Assembly: GCF_937898475.1 (NCBI RefSeq)
Contig: NZ_CALEJS010000025.1
Location: 211,357 to 275,356 of the forward strand
Length of the DNA stretch: 64,000 nt
Reading direction: 5' to 3'
Source: an uncultured Chitinophaga sp.
GTDB lineage: Bacteria > Bacteroidota > Bacteroidia > Chitinophagales > Chitinophagaceae
The notes beneath the pieces were generated by a model. The model saw only the letters and a program-made list of their open reading frames with translations. It had not been told where the DNA came from and searched no databases. The translations under genes and the position numbers were made by a program. Shown here piece by piece: positions 31,679-39,696 of the stretch (its first letter is position 1; every line of letters begins with the position of its first letter).

Positions 31679-32512
31679 TCATAGTTCGCGTTGCGCCAGC
31701 GCTTCGTCTATATCCGCAGGATAAACTGCGTCATGCATTTCACAATAGATATCCGTCATGCGGAAACCGTCCCTGCACCGCCGGCGGGCGGCTTCGAACT
31801 GTTCTTTCGCATGCTGATGTTTGCCCATCGCGCGGTAAACAACACCCTTGTAATAAGCTACCTCCACGTAGTTTTTACAGATCTTTTCTTCCTGCTCCAG
31901 GTCTGCCAGCGCGCCATTATAATCTCCGATCCTGATCTTCATTACCGCCCGGTGCAGGAAATCGAAGAGCCCGATAAAGTCCTTCCCTTTCATATAAAAG
32001 ATGCTGTCAATTCCTTTGGCGAAATAACGGGCGGCGGCATCATAATTTCCCAGCTCTCTTTCGCATAATGCCATCACTACATACAGGCTGTAAGTGCCAT
32101 CGCCTGTATGCCGGTGGGCAAAGCCAGACAGGGTATCAAAGCGTTTCAGATCCTGCAGCGCGCCTTCGTAATCGCGCAGGAACTTGAACCTGCACCAGCC
32201 GCGCACATCCAGTGTTTTCAGGGGTTCCAATGCTACTGCCTTATCCAGGTACCTGCGCCAGGCAGCAAAATCACCTCTCTTAAGATATGGCACACTCAGT
32301 GCACGCCAGCCCTCTGCCAGGGTGGGACATACCCCTACGGCACTGTCCAGGTATTGCTGGTTAAGCCTGGAGCCCTGGTAAAACGTGATGGCATAGTTAT
32401 ACAGCCTGCAGCCACGTACGGAGGCGGAATCTGTAAATGCATCGCAGTTCAGCTGGCCTTTTCCCGCTACGCTGATCATACCGCAGCAAAGGAGGAGGTA
32501 TAGGTGTTTCAT
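31679..32512 (-). CDS. Secreted tetratricopeptide-repeat protein
   Basis: 277 aa with a signal peptide (MKHLYLLLCCGMISVAGKGQ). Several TPR helix pairs are visible: LAEGWRALSVPYLKRGDFAAWRRYLDKAVALEP, MALCERELGNYDAAARYFAKGID, AYYKGVVYRAMGKHQHAKEQFEAARRR. It is a probable periplasmic scaffold; no catalytic motif was seen. Its ATG overlaps the stop of the TonB-like gene upstream by 4 bp, so the two are translationally coupled and may act together. Confidence 0.85.
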   Translation of the reverse strand: MKHLYLLLCCGMISVAGKGQLNCDAFTDSASVRGCRLYNYAITFYQGSRLNQQYLDSAVGVCPTLAEGWRALSVPYLKRGDFAAWRRYLDKAVALEPLKTLDVRGWCRFKFLRDYEGALQDLKRFDTLSGFAHRHTGDGTYSLYVVMALCERELGNYDAAARYFAKGIDSIFYMKGKDFIGLFDFLHRAVMKIRIGDYNGALADLEQEEKICKNYVEVAYYKGVVYRAMGKHQHAKEQFEAARRRCRDGFRMTDIYCEMHDAVYPADIDEALAQREL

Positions 32513-33015
32513 GGGGTAATACTGATTATTTTACCCTTCCTGATACGGAAAGTAATATGCTGGTAGCTATCGTATATCTGTCCTTTATAAACAGCCGGCT
32601 GCCATCCGCGAAGTTGTTTTACAAGGCTGAGCAGGCGGCCCGACAAAGCCTTGTTGAATGATACCGGCTGATAATTATTATCTATCTCAAAAATGCGGAA
32701 ACGGCCTGTTTCACCTTTACAGTTGATAATGAACTTAACGGTGAGATAACCGTTCTGATCATCCAGGTCGCCCTCAGGCTCATAGTGGCTCAGCAAATAT
32801 TTTACGATCTCCTGCTTATGTTCCTTGTAGTAAGAATTGGTGTTGTAGTACTGGAACACCTGTTTCGCATTACATATAGTAAAACGGGGGTCATCCTGCA
32901 GGCTGTCAAATAATATTTCACCTACGTGTTCCGGGAAACCTTCCTCCTGGGCAAAAGCTTGCAGGGAAAACAACACGAGCAGGAGCGGGAGTACAGCGGT
33001 CTTAAAATGGTTCAT
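32509..33015 (-). CDS. Secreted protein with TonB C-terminal-like domain
   Basis: 168 aa from the ATG at 33015 (the frame extends to 33048, but MNHFKTAVLPLLLVLFSLQAFAQ is a complete signal peptide). The C-terminal 80 residues have the TonB_C pattern: GYLTVKFIINCKGETGRFRIFEID, LVKQLRGWQPAVYKGQIYDSYQHITFRI. There is no N-terminal transmembrane anchor and no Pro-rich linker, so it is not a classical TonB energy transducer. It is coupled to the TPR gene by a 4-bp overlap. Role unknown. Confidence 0.75.
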   Translation of the reverse strand: MNHFKTAVLPLLLVLFSLQAFAQEEGFPEHVGEILFDSLQDDPRFTICNAKQVFQYYNTNSYYKEHKQEIVKYLLSHYEPEGDLDDQNGYLTVKFIINCKGETGRFRIFEIDNNYQPVSFNKALSGRLLSLVKQLRGWQPAVYKGQIYDSYQHITFRIRKGKIISITP

Positions 33016-33061
33016 GGGATAAAAGGGTACCTCACACTCAATATACAAAACTTCCCGTATT

Positions 33062-33805
33062 TCATAATTCCCTTACCCAGATATTGCGAAAGCTCACACG
33101 ACTGTTATGCTCCTGCAGTACCAGCGGCAGTTTGTTGGCATGATACGTATACTGCGGATAGCCGGCATATACCATGGGGCCTTTGATAGCCACATGATGC
33201 AGTATCAGTACACCGTTGTGAAAGACCGTGATACAGGCGGGTGTTTTCAGGGTCTGATCAGGGTTAAACACCGGCGCTTCAAACACCACGTCAAACACCT
33301 GCCAGCTTTCAGGCGGCAAACAGGCATTTACCCGTGGCGCATACTGTTTATAGATACTGCCCGCCTGGCCATTATAATAGATGCGGGTAGCATATTGATA
33401 TGATTCATAGATCTGCAGCTCATAGAGGCCCATAAACAGTACGCCGCTATTACCTGCGTCATTACGGCCTTTATCTTCCTTCGGATCCGGCGTTTTCCAT
33501 TCTATGTGCAGCTGCATATTACCGAAAGCCCGTTTGGTACGTATATCCTTTGTTTTTGGCACAATGGTGAGTGTACGCCCTTTCGCTTTCCATTTTACAG
33601 CGCTGCTGTCCGGGTGCTCCCATTGATCCAGGTCTTTCTGACCGCTAAAGAGTACAATAGCATCAGAAGGCGGACGGCCCTTTTTACCCGGCATAACCAG
33701 CGGTGGTTTGTACGACCAGTCTTCTGTAGCTTCCGGTTTTACCTGCTGTGCAGATAAGCCAGCAGAATATAGTACAAGAAATGTAAGGCAAGCCAGTCTC
33801 AGCAT
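33062..33805 (-). CDS. DUF1080 (3-keto-disaccharide hydrolase-like) secreted protein
   Basis: 247 aa with a signal peptide (ends GLSAQ). The concanavalin-like DUF1080 fold is visible in DAIVLFSGQKDLDQWEH, GNMQLHIEWKTPDPKEDKGRNDAGNSGVLFMGLYELQIYES, ESWQVFDVVFEAPVF, HNGVLILHHVAIKGP, and LVLQEHNSRVSFRNIWVREL at the end. Members of this family have been tied to 3-keto-glycoside processing or to carbohydrate binding. It lies 4 bp from the double glycosidase gene upstream, so it is in the same transcript. Confidence 0.9.
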   Translation of the reverse strand: MLRLACLTFLVLYSAGLSAQQVKPEATEDWSYKPPLVMPGKKGRPPSDAIVLFSGQKDLDQWEHPDSSAVKWKAKGRTLTIVPKTKDIRTKRAFGNMQLHIEWKTPDPKEDKGRNDAGNSGVLFMGLYELQIYESYQYATRIYYNGQAGSIYKQYAPRVNACLPPESWQVFDVVFEAPVFNPDQTLKTPACITVFHNGVLILHHVAIKGPMVYAGYPQYTYHANKLPLVLQEHNSRVSFRNIWVREL

Positions 33806-33809
33806 AGCA

Positions 33810-36800
33810 TCAGGATTTTACGAATTTGCCATCTGCTATACGGAAGTGATAGGCCTTTCCCTTTTGCGCATTAAACCGCAGTTTTTCCTGCTTATATCTT
33901 AACTCGCAGTTACCGTTTGCAGTAGCCTTTACCGTTAGTTGCTGCAGCTGTCCGCGCTGCCAGCTGTAGTCCAGTACATATCCTCCCCTGGCGCAGATGC
34001 CCTTTACATCACCTGCAGGCCATGCATCCGGCAAGGCGGGCAGCAGCTCAATATACTCCATATGACTTTGCAGCAGGGCTTCTGCAATACCTGAAGCGCC
34101 GCCGAAATTACCATCTATCTGGAAAGGCGGATGTGCATCAAACAGGTTGGTATAAGAACCACCATGTACTCTTCCATTCGGATCTTCCGCCGGTGTTAAC
34201 AGGGTGTTGATCATCTTCAGCGTATGGTTGCCATCTTTGAAACGCGCCCAGAGATTGATCTTCCAGGCCAGGCTCCAGCCGGTGCCGCCGTCACCGCGGT
34301 AGATGAGCGATTGACGTGCAGCCTTCATCAGATCAGGTGAACGATCCCACGTGATATCCGTACCGGGAAATACACCCCAGAGATGAGATACGTGCCGGTG
34401 TTCATTCTTCGGATCATCAATATCCTGCATCCACTCCTGCAGCTGGCCATGTTTACCTACCTGGTTAGGCGCTATCTGCTTATACTTTGCCTGCAGCGTA
34501 TTACGGAAGGCTGCATCCGTTTGTAATATTTCGCTGGCCTGTACGCAGTTGGCAAACAGATCGCGTATCAGCTGATGGTCCATGGTAGGGCCAGCCACCA
34601 AACCTCCCTGTTCAGGTGAATTGGAAGGTGTGCTGATCAGCCATCCCGTTGCAGGATCTTTTACCAGGAAGTCCACAAAGAAACGGGCCGCTTCCTTCAT
34701 CACCGGGTAAGCCGTTTGCTGCAGGAATGCTTTATCCCTGGTATACAGGTAATGCTCCCATAGATGATGGCTGAGCCAGGCGCCGCCCGTTACCCATATA
34801 CCATGGTTGGATGCATTGATAGGGGCCGTACCTCTCCACAGATCTGTATTATGATGCAGTACCCAGCCGGAGGCGCCGTAATGTTCCCTGGCTGTTACGC
34901 GGCCTGCTTCAGACACTTCGCGGATCAGCCGCACCAGCGGTTCTGTACAGGCGGAAAGGTTCAACACTTCCGCCGGCCAGTAGTTCATTTCCAGGTTGAT
35001 GTTGGTAGTATACTTACTGTCCCAGGGGGGCGACAACAGATCGTTCCAGATACCCTGCAGGTTCAGCGGCTGCGATCCCGGCCTGGAGCCGGATACCATG
35101 AGATAGCGGGCATACTGTACATACAGCGCCGCAAGCGCAGGATCGGTGGCAGCGCTGAACTGCCTGATACGCTGATCTGTAGGCAGCTGCACCTGGCCAT
35201 TGCCCAGGTTAAGCGAGAAAGTATTAAAGTACCGCTGATAGTCTTTAATATGCGCTTTACGAATACTGTTATAGTTTAGTCCGGACAGTTTGGCGATAGT
35301 CTGCCCGCACAACGCAGCCGGGTTACCCGATACCACTTTGTAATTGCAGAAGTTTGTGGCTGCTGTCAAATATAACGTAGCTTCATTGGCGTTAGTAACC
35401 ACTATGCTGCTGTCGTTAACAGTTACCTTTCCCTGTTTGGTGCTGACCTTCAGCCAGCTTTCTCCTTTCAGTACACCATTGGCCACTTTCAATGAAAGCG
35501 CTATTGTACTGTCATTTATCCTGCGGGTGCTATACTCCTTGTGCAGGGTGGTGAGCTGCGCTGTAAAGCTGATGTGACCGGGGCTACTGGCTCTCAGCTG
35601 TGTTACGATGGCCTGTTGCGGAGCGCTGGCCAGGTATTCGCGCGTGTAGTTTACTCCATCTGCCGTATAAGAAGTACGTGAGATGGCCGTATTAAGATCC
35701 AGCTCCCTGCGGTAATTACTTAGCGTTGCCATGGTGTCATGAAAACGCAGCCACAGGTCAGCAAAGGGTTGATAAGCGGCCTCATATCGGGACGCCGGTG
35801 GCGCACTTTTCAACCCCATAAACTGCTCTCCTGCCAGGTCTTCTGCTTCTTTTTGTTTACCGGCCTCCAGCAGGTCTCTGATCTGCTGGAGGTATTTTAC
35901 CGCACCCGGACGGGCATGCTCACGGGGGCCATCTGTCCACAGTGTAGACTCATTGAACTGTATATGCTCTGTATGTGCGCCTGCGTAGATCATTGCACCT
36001 AAACGGCCGTTACCGATGGGTAATGCGCTGGTCCATTTATTTGCCGGGCTGTTATACCATAATGTTTGTGCCTGTTGCTTAGCCGGAAGCTGAACAAGCA
36101 TATGCTTCAACTGCGGAGCGCTGTAGATCTCCTCTCCATCGGAGAGTATGTGAACACCTTTTCCTTTTCCATATCTTTTACCCGTCTTATCCCAGATGAT
36201 GGTGATCAGGCGGCCATGATACGGCACCTGGTCAAGCGTAAACCAATCCCATGAAGCGGGTATCAGCGGGTATAACTCCAGCTTGTCATCCCTGCGGGGC
36301 CTGATACCTGCCAGGTCGCTGATCACCAGGTCGCAAAAGCCGGAGTGATTGTAATAGCTGCTGCGCGGATCATCTCCTTTCAACCAGTAACCGGTTTGTT
36401 CGTCCTGGTATTCTCCCAGGTAGGGCTTTCCATTCTTCTGATGTGAACGCGCATAGGTGTGTAATGCCTGCAAATAGTTTTGCGCCGTAAGGCCGTTATG
36501 ATAACGGTAACGGGTCAATAGATTAGCCAGGCCTTTCAGCGTTTGTGTAGTGGCAAAGGGCCAAATAGCGCCATCCCATTCGCAGCCGCCGCTGCCATGA
36601 GAACGGAAGGCCGGGTGACGCATCTCTGCGGTAGTGATGCCCCAGGGTGCGTTAAATCCTTCAGGGTCTGTTAACTGTTGCCAGGCTTTTGCATACTTTG
36701 GATCATCATCCGGCAGATTGAAATACCAGGGAATAAACCCGATCTCCTCCCTGGCGTCTGAAAGTGCACCACCTTTCTGCTTACGGACTTTAAAGAAAGC

Positions 36801-37616
36801 CGCCTGTTGATCCCACAGCGTATCCTGCACCAGTTTTTTAAGCTGTGCCGCCAGCCGGGTATAACGTTGCTGCAGGGTATCATTACCTGCCATCGCAGCC
36901 AGCATGGCGAGCGCTCTGGCATTGCCGTACATATAGCTGTTGATGGTGGGACGGATATTCTTTTCCCTGCGGCCGCCGCTGATGGATTCTTCCATACCAT
37001 CTTTCACATCATGCTGCCAGAACAGCCCGTTGGGCAAGGCTCTTTCCTGCTCCCACAAACGATAGTCTTTATCCAGCGAATCCAGCAGGCTCACCACAAA
37101 GGCGCTGTCGCCATTCACCAGGTAGCGGTTGTAAACGGCATCTGCCACCCAGCTGCTGAACTGGTGAAAGCGCGGGCGTTGCTGCAGCTTATCTTTCTCC
37201 AGCCAGTAACGGATGTACTGATCAATATACTGCCCGTCACGCAGCCAGCGCCCCTCGTAAATATGATGACCTGTAGCGCAGCTTAATGCATTATACTGTC
37301 CTGCATGCTTAACAGGAATGATAAACTCTGTGAAGATGAATCCCGCAGGTGTTTGCTTCAGGTGTTTACGGAAGCTCCACCAGCGATAATAATAGGTTTG
37401 CTCAATCACTGAATCCGGGCAATCCAGTAAAGGAATGTTTTGTCCAAGCCATTGGGACGCCTGCTCATCCGGCACATAATTCTTCACCTCCTCTTTATCC
37501 ATCCCGTTAAAATAGCGCACATATTTATCCAGCTTGCCGGTATTCAATACCGCCGCCTTATCCTGTGCATACGCAAACGACCAAAGAAAAAAACAGCTCA
37601 GCAAAATACGCTTCAT
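33810..37616 (-). CDS. Double glycosidase: MGH1-like (alpha/alpha)6 domain fused to GH95
   Basis: About 1268 aa from ATG 37616 (MKRILLSCFFLWSFAYAQ signal peptide; the open frame upstream to 37685 runs into a palindrome). Residues about 25-510 are an MGH1/trehalase-like barrel: GRWLRDGQYIDQYIRYWL, EKNIRPTINSYMYGNARALA, GGCEWDGAIWPFATTQTLKGL, YYNHSGFCDLVISDLAGIRPR. Residues about 515-1268 are a full GH95: LWYNSPANKWTSALPIGNGRLG, FNESTLWTDGPREH, NLQGIWNDLLSPPWDSKYTTN, INLEMNYWPAEVLNLSAC, HRHVSHLWGVFPG, HPPFQIDGNFGGASGIAEAL. GH95 enzymes remove alpha-L-fucose or alpha-L-galactose. Such a pairing in one chain is unusual. It fits action on rhamnogalacturonan side chains. Confidence 0.9.
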   Translation of the reverse strand: MKRILLSCFFLWSFAYAQDKAAVLNTGKLDKYVRYFNGMDKEEVKNYVPDEQASQWLGQNIPLLDCPDSVIEQTYYYRWWSFRKHLKQTPAGFIFTEFIIPVKHAGQYNALSCATGHHIYEGRWLRDGQYIDQYIRYWLEKDKLQQRPRFHQFSSWVADAVYNRYLVNGDSAFVVSLLDSLDKDYRLWEQERALPNGLFWQHDVKDGMEESISGGRREKNIRPTINSYMYGNARALAMLAAMAGNDTLQQRYTRLAAQLKKLVQDTLWDQQAAFFKVRKQKGGALSDAREEIGFIPWYFNLPDDDPKYAKAWQQLTDPEGFNAPWGITTAEMRHPAFRSHGSGGCEWDGAIWPFATTQTLKGLANLLTRYRYHNGLTAQNYLQALHTYARSHQKNGKPYLGEYQDEQTGYWLKGDDPRSSYYNHSGFCDLVISDLAGIRPRRDDKLELYPLIPASWDWFTLDQVPYHGRLITIIWDKTGKRYGKGKGVHILSDGEEIYSAPQLKHMLVQLPAKQQAQTLWYNSPANKWTSALPIGNGRLGAMIYAGAHTEHIQFNESTLWTDGPREHARPGAVKYLQQIRDLLEAGKQKEAEDLAGEQFMGLKSAPPASRYEAAYQPFADLWLRFHDTMATLSNYRRELDLNTAISRTSYTADGVNYTREYLASAPQQAIVTQLRASSPGHISFTAQLTTLHKEYSTRRINDSTIALSLKVANGVLKGESWLKVSTKQGKVTVNDSSIVVTNANEATLYLTAATNFCNYKVVSGNPAALCGQTIAKLSGLNYNSIRKAHIKDYQRYFNTFSLNLGNGQVQLPTDQRIRQFSAATDPALAALYVQYARYLMVSGSRPGSQPLNLQGIWNDLLSPPWDSKYTTNINLEMNYWPAEVLNLSACTEPLVRLIREVSEAGRVTAREHYGASGWVLHHNTDLWRGTAPINASNHGIWVTGGAWLSHHLWEHYLYTRDKAFLQQTAYPVMKEAARFFVDFLVKDPATGWLISTPSNSPEQGGLVAGPTMDHQLIRDLFANCVQASEILQTDAAFRNTLQAKYKQIAPNQVGKHGQLQEWMQDIDDPKNEHRHVSHLWGVFPGTDITWDRSPDLMKAARQSLIYRGDGGTGWSLAWKINLWARFKDGNHTLKMINTLLTPAEDPNGRVHGGSYTNLFDAHPPFQIDGNFGGASGIAEALLQSHMEYIELLPALPDAWPAGDVKGICARGGYVLDYSWQRGQLQQLTVKATANGNCELRYKQEKLRFNAQKGKAYHFRIADGKFVKS

Positions 37617-37634
37617 ACAGATTTTGTTTGAAGA

Positions 37635-37702
37635 TTTGAGGGTTTGAAAGTTTGAAGAAGGTTGAAATAACCGGGCAGCTTCCAACTTTCAAACGCTCAA
37701 AC
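37635..37702. repeat. Long imperfect palindrome of 8-bp TTTGANNG words
   Basis: The left arm (37635-37657: TTTGAGGG TTTGAAAG TTTGAAG) pairs with 37679-37701 at 21 of 23 positions. It lies directly between two minus-strand genes and ends 3 bp from the stop of the upstream one. It is the second member of the family seen at 1349-1434. Confidence 0.75.
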
Positions 37703-37704
37703 TG

Positions 37705-39696
37705 TTAAACTTTCTTTACAACTTTTAAGATACCTTTCATCACGGCATAGTGTCCGGGGAAAGTACATACATATGTATAGTCGCCCGGTGTGTTGGGCGC
37801 TGTAAAATAAATGGTCTGTGATGTTTCCGGTTGCAACAGACACGTATTGAACAACACATCCTTTGATGCCGGTACATATGCCTGCTGCGAGCCGCTGAGG
37901 CCCATATCCATTGCCAGTTTTCCAACATCGTTACCTTTACCCGGATTTACGATCACCAGGTTGTGCAGCATGTCGTCATTGTTATTGAACACCAGCTTCA
38001 CTTTACTGCCTGCAGGCACCTGTATCTGTTCTATGTCAAATTTCAATCCCGGTTTGGTGCCGATCTGTATCACTACATCTGCCCCTTTTGTCCAGGAAGC
38101 CGGTTGTGTGGTGACACATTTTTCCGGGTCGCTGCCGCAGCCGCCTTTGTTACTACCCGCTGCTGCCAGGCTTTGCGGTGTGATCGCACAGGCAGGGCCG
38201 CTGCCCTTGGGAATAGCGTTCAGGCTGTAGTAGCCAACATTATGCAACAGCGTCATTCCTGATTGTGAGCGCAGCCCTTTTACGTTCAGCTCATGAATAT
38301 AGCCTTCCCGCAGGCCATTTACATAAATGCGCACACGGCGTCCATCTTCCGACACTTCGCTTTTAACAACCTCACAGGGTTGTTGATTGATAATAGGGCT
38401 TCCATACTTACTGTGATAACTGTAGGTAAAGCCGGTAATGCTGTACAGGTCCGCGTTCGCCGCCTGTTGTTTATTAACCGGCATCGTGAACTCCAGTTCA
38501 AAGCCATTGCTCTGCGCACGCATTGCCTTTATTTCAAATGGCGTATTGCCTTTGAAGGAAACGCGCTGCAAGCCGTACAGCCTGGGGCCCGTAGACGCCC
38601 ATCCACGGCTGGTCATTCCCACAAACAAAGAGTGATCGCTGCCCCAGGCCAGGCGCAGTACGCCGGATGAAAAACCTTCCAGGAAAGGAAAACAGGCGCC
38701 CTGGTACTGACCATTTACTTTTTCAAGAAAGGCACGCATCACTTTACTGTGGCCCTGATCGCCTACCAGCAGCTGGCCGCGGAAGGGACCGAATGCATCT
38801 GTATTGATGGCCAGTATATCGGCAGTGGAAATACCCATTAGTGTGTGCGGAAACCATACACTCGGCTCTTTGAAGCCTGGTTTGCCGCGGCCAAAATCAT
38901 GCATGAGGCCAATAGAATCCGGGAACTGTTCCGGCCTTAATCTGATGGGCGAACCATACTCTCCCGCCCAGCGCAGCCCTGCGGGATGCCCTGCAAAATC
39001 ACCATAGTTTATGTGAGTGATCCTGCCTGATCCTATCCAGTCGCCCTGGTTTTCAGCAAAGAAAAGATCACCGTTCTCCATCAATCCAAAACCTGCAGGA
39101 GAGCGCATACCCGCTGCAAACGGGCGCATACTGCCATCCGGTTTTACCTGCATCATCCAGCCTCTCCATTTGGCCAGGCTGGCGCCCCTTCCTATCCAGG
39201 AGAGGTTGAGCGTAATGATCATATTGCCATCCGGCATGAACAGCGGACCATAAGAGTATTCATGATAGTTGCCCGACAAAGGCCAGGAAGCGATAGTCTG
39301 GAATACATCCGCTTTACCATCGTCATTTGTATCAGTTACACGGGTGAGTTCCGACCGCTGCGTCGTATAGAAGGAACCGTTATGCCAGGCAAGACCCAGC
39401 GTTTCATGCATACCTTTTGCAAAACGGGTGTACTGCGGTTGCCTGGATCTCTTTTGGTAGGGATCTGCGATCACCCATATCTCGCCGTGACGAGTAACCA
39501 CACCCAGTTTATCATCCGGCGTAAATGCCAGTCCGCCTACCTCCAGGATCACGCTATCAGGTATGGGTACATCCGAAATAGTGTAGTATTTACTTTCCCT
39601 GGCCTTCATCTCCGACTGTGCATTCGTTGTAAACGGCAGCAGTGCAATACAGAGCAATAAGCAAATGGGACTATATAACTTCCTCATCATGATCAT
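37705..39696 (-). CDS. Secreted beta-propeller (glucose/sorbosone dehydrogenase-like) with C-terminal cupredoxin domain
   Basis: 663 aa, starting MIMMRKLYSPICLLLC; the third or fourth Met may be the true start, since the first ATG abuts the upstream TAA. The signal peptide ends TTNAQ. Residues 40-380 carry propeller repeats (LEVGGLAFTPDDKLGVVTRHGEIWVI, YEYS.GPLFMPDGNMIITLNL-like blades, DILAINTDAFGPFRGQLLVGDQGHSKV). Residues about 545-663 are a type I copper domain: HNLVIVNPG, then CTFPGHYAVMKG with Cys, His and Met ligands correctly spaced. It probably oxidises a sugar or sugar derivative and passes electrons through its own copper centre. It is directly downstream of the DUF1080/PA14 lipoprotein. 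Confidence 0.85.
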   Translation of the reverse strand: MIMMRKLYSPICLLLCIALLPFTTNAQSEMKARESKYYTISDVPIPDSVILEVGGLAFTPDDKLGVVTRHGEIWVIADPYQKRSRQPQYTRFAKGMHETLGLAWHNGSFYTTQRSELTRVTDTNDDGKADVFQTIASWPLSGNYHEYSYGPLFMPDGNMIITLNLSWIGRGASLAKWRGWMMQVKPDGSMRPFAAGMRSPAGFGLMENGDLFFAENQGDWIGSGRITHINYGDFAGHPAGLRWAGEYGSPIRLRPEQFPDSIGLMHDFGRGKPGFKEPSVWFPHTLMGISTADILAINTDAFGPFRGQLLVGDQGHSKVMRAFLEKVNGQYQGACFPFLEGFSSGVLRLAWGSDHSLFVGMTSRGWASTGPRLYGLQRVSFKGNTPFEIKAMRAQSNGFELEFTMPVNKQQAANADLYSITGFTYSYHSKYGSPIINQQPCEVVKSEVSEDGRRVRIYVNGLREGYIHELNVKGLRSQSGMTLLHNVGYYSLNAIPKGSGPACAITPQSLAAAGSNKGGCGSDPEKCVTTQPASWTKGADVVIQIGTKPGLKFDIEQIQVPAGSKVKLVFNNNDDMLHNLVIVNPGKGNDVGKLAMDMGLSGSQQAYVPASKDVLFNTCLLQPETSQTIYFTAPNTPGDYTYVCTFPGHYAVMKGILKVVKKV

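Noticed and set aside
37617..37685. N-terminal extension of the GH95 fusion protein
   Set aside because: These codons come from the intergenic palindrome; MKRILLSCFFLW at 37616 is a proper signal peptide.
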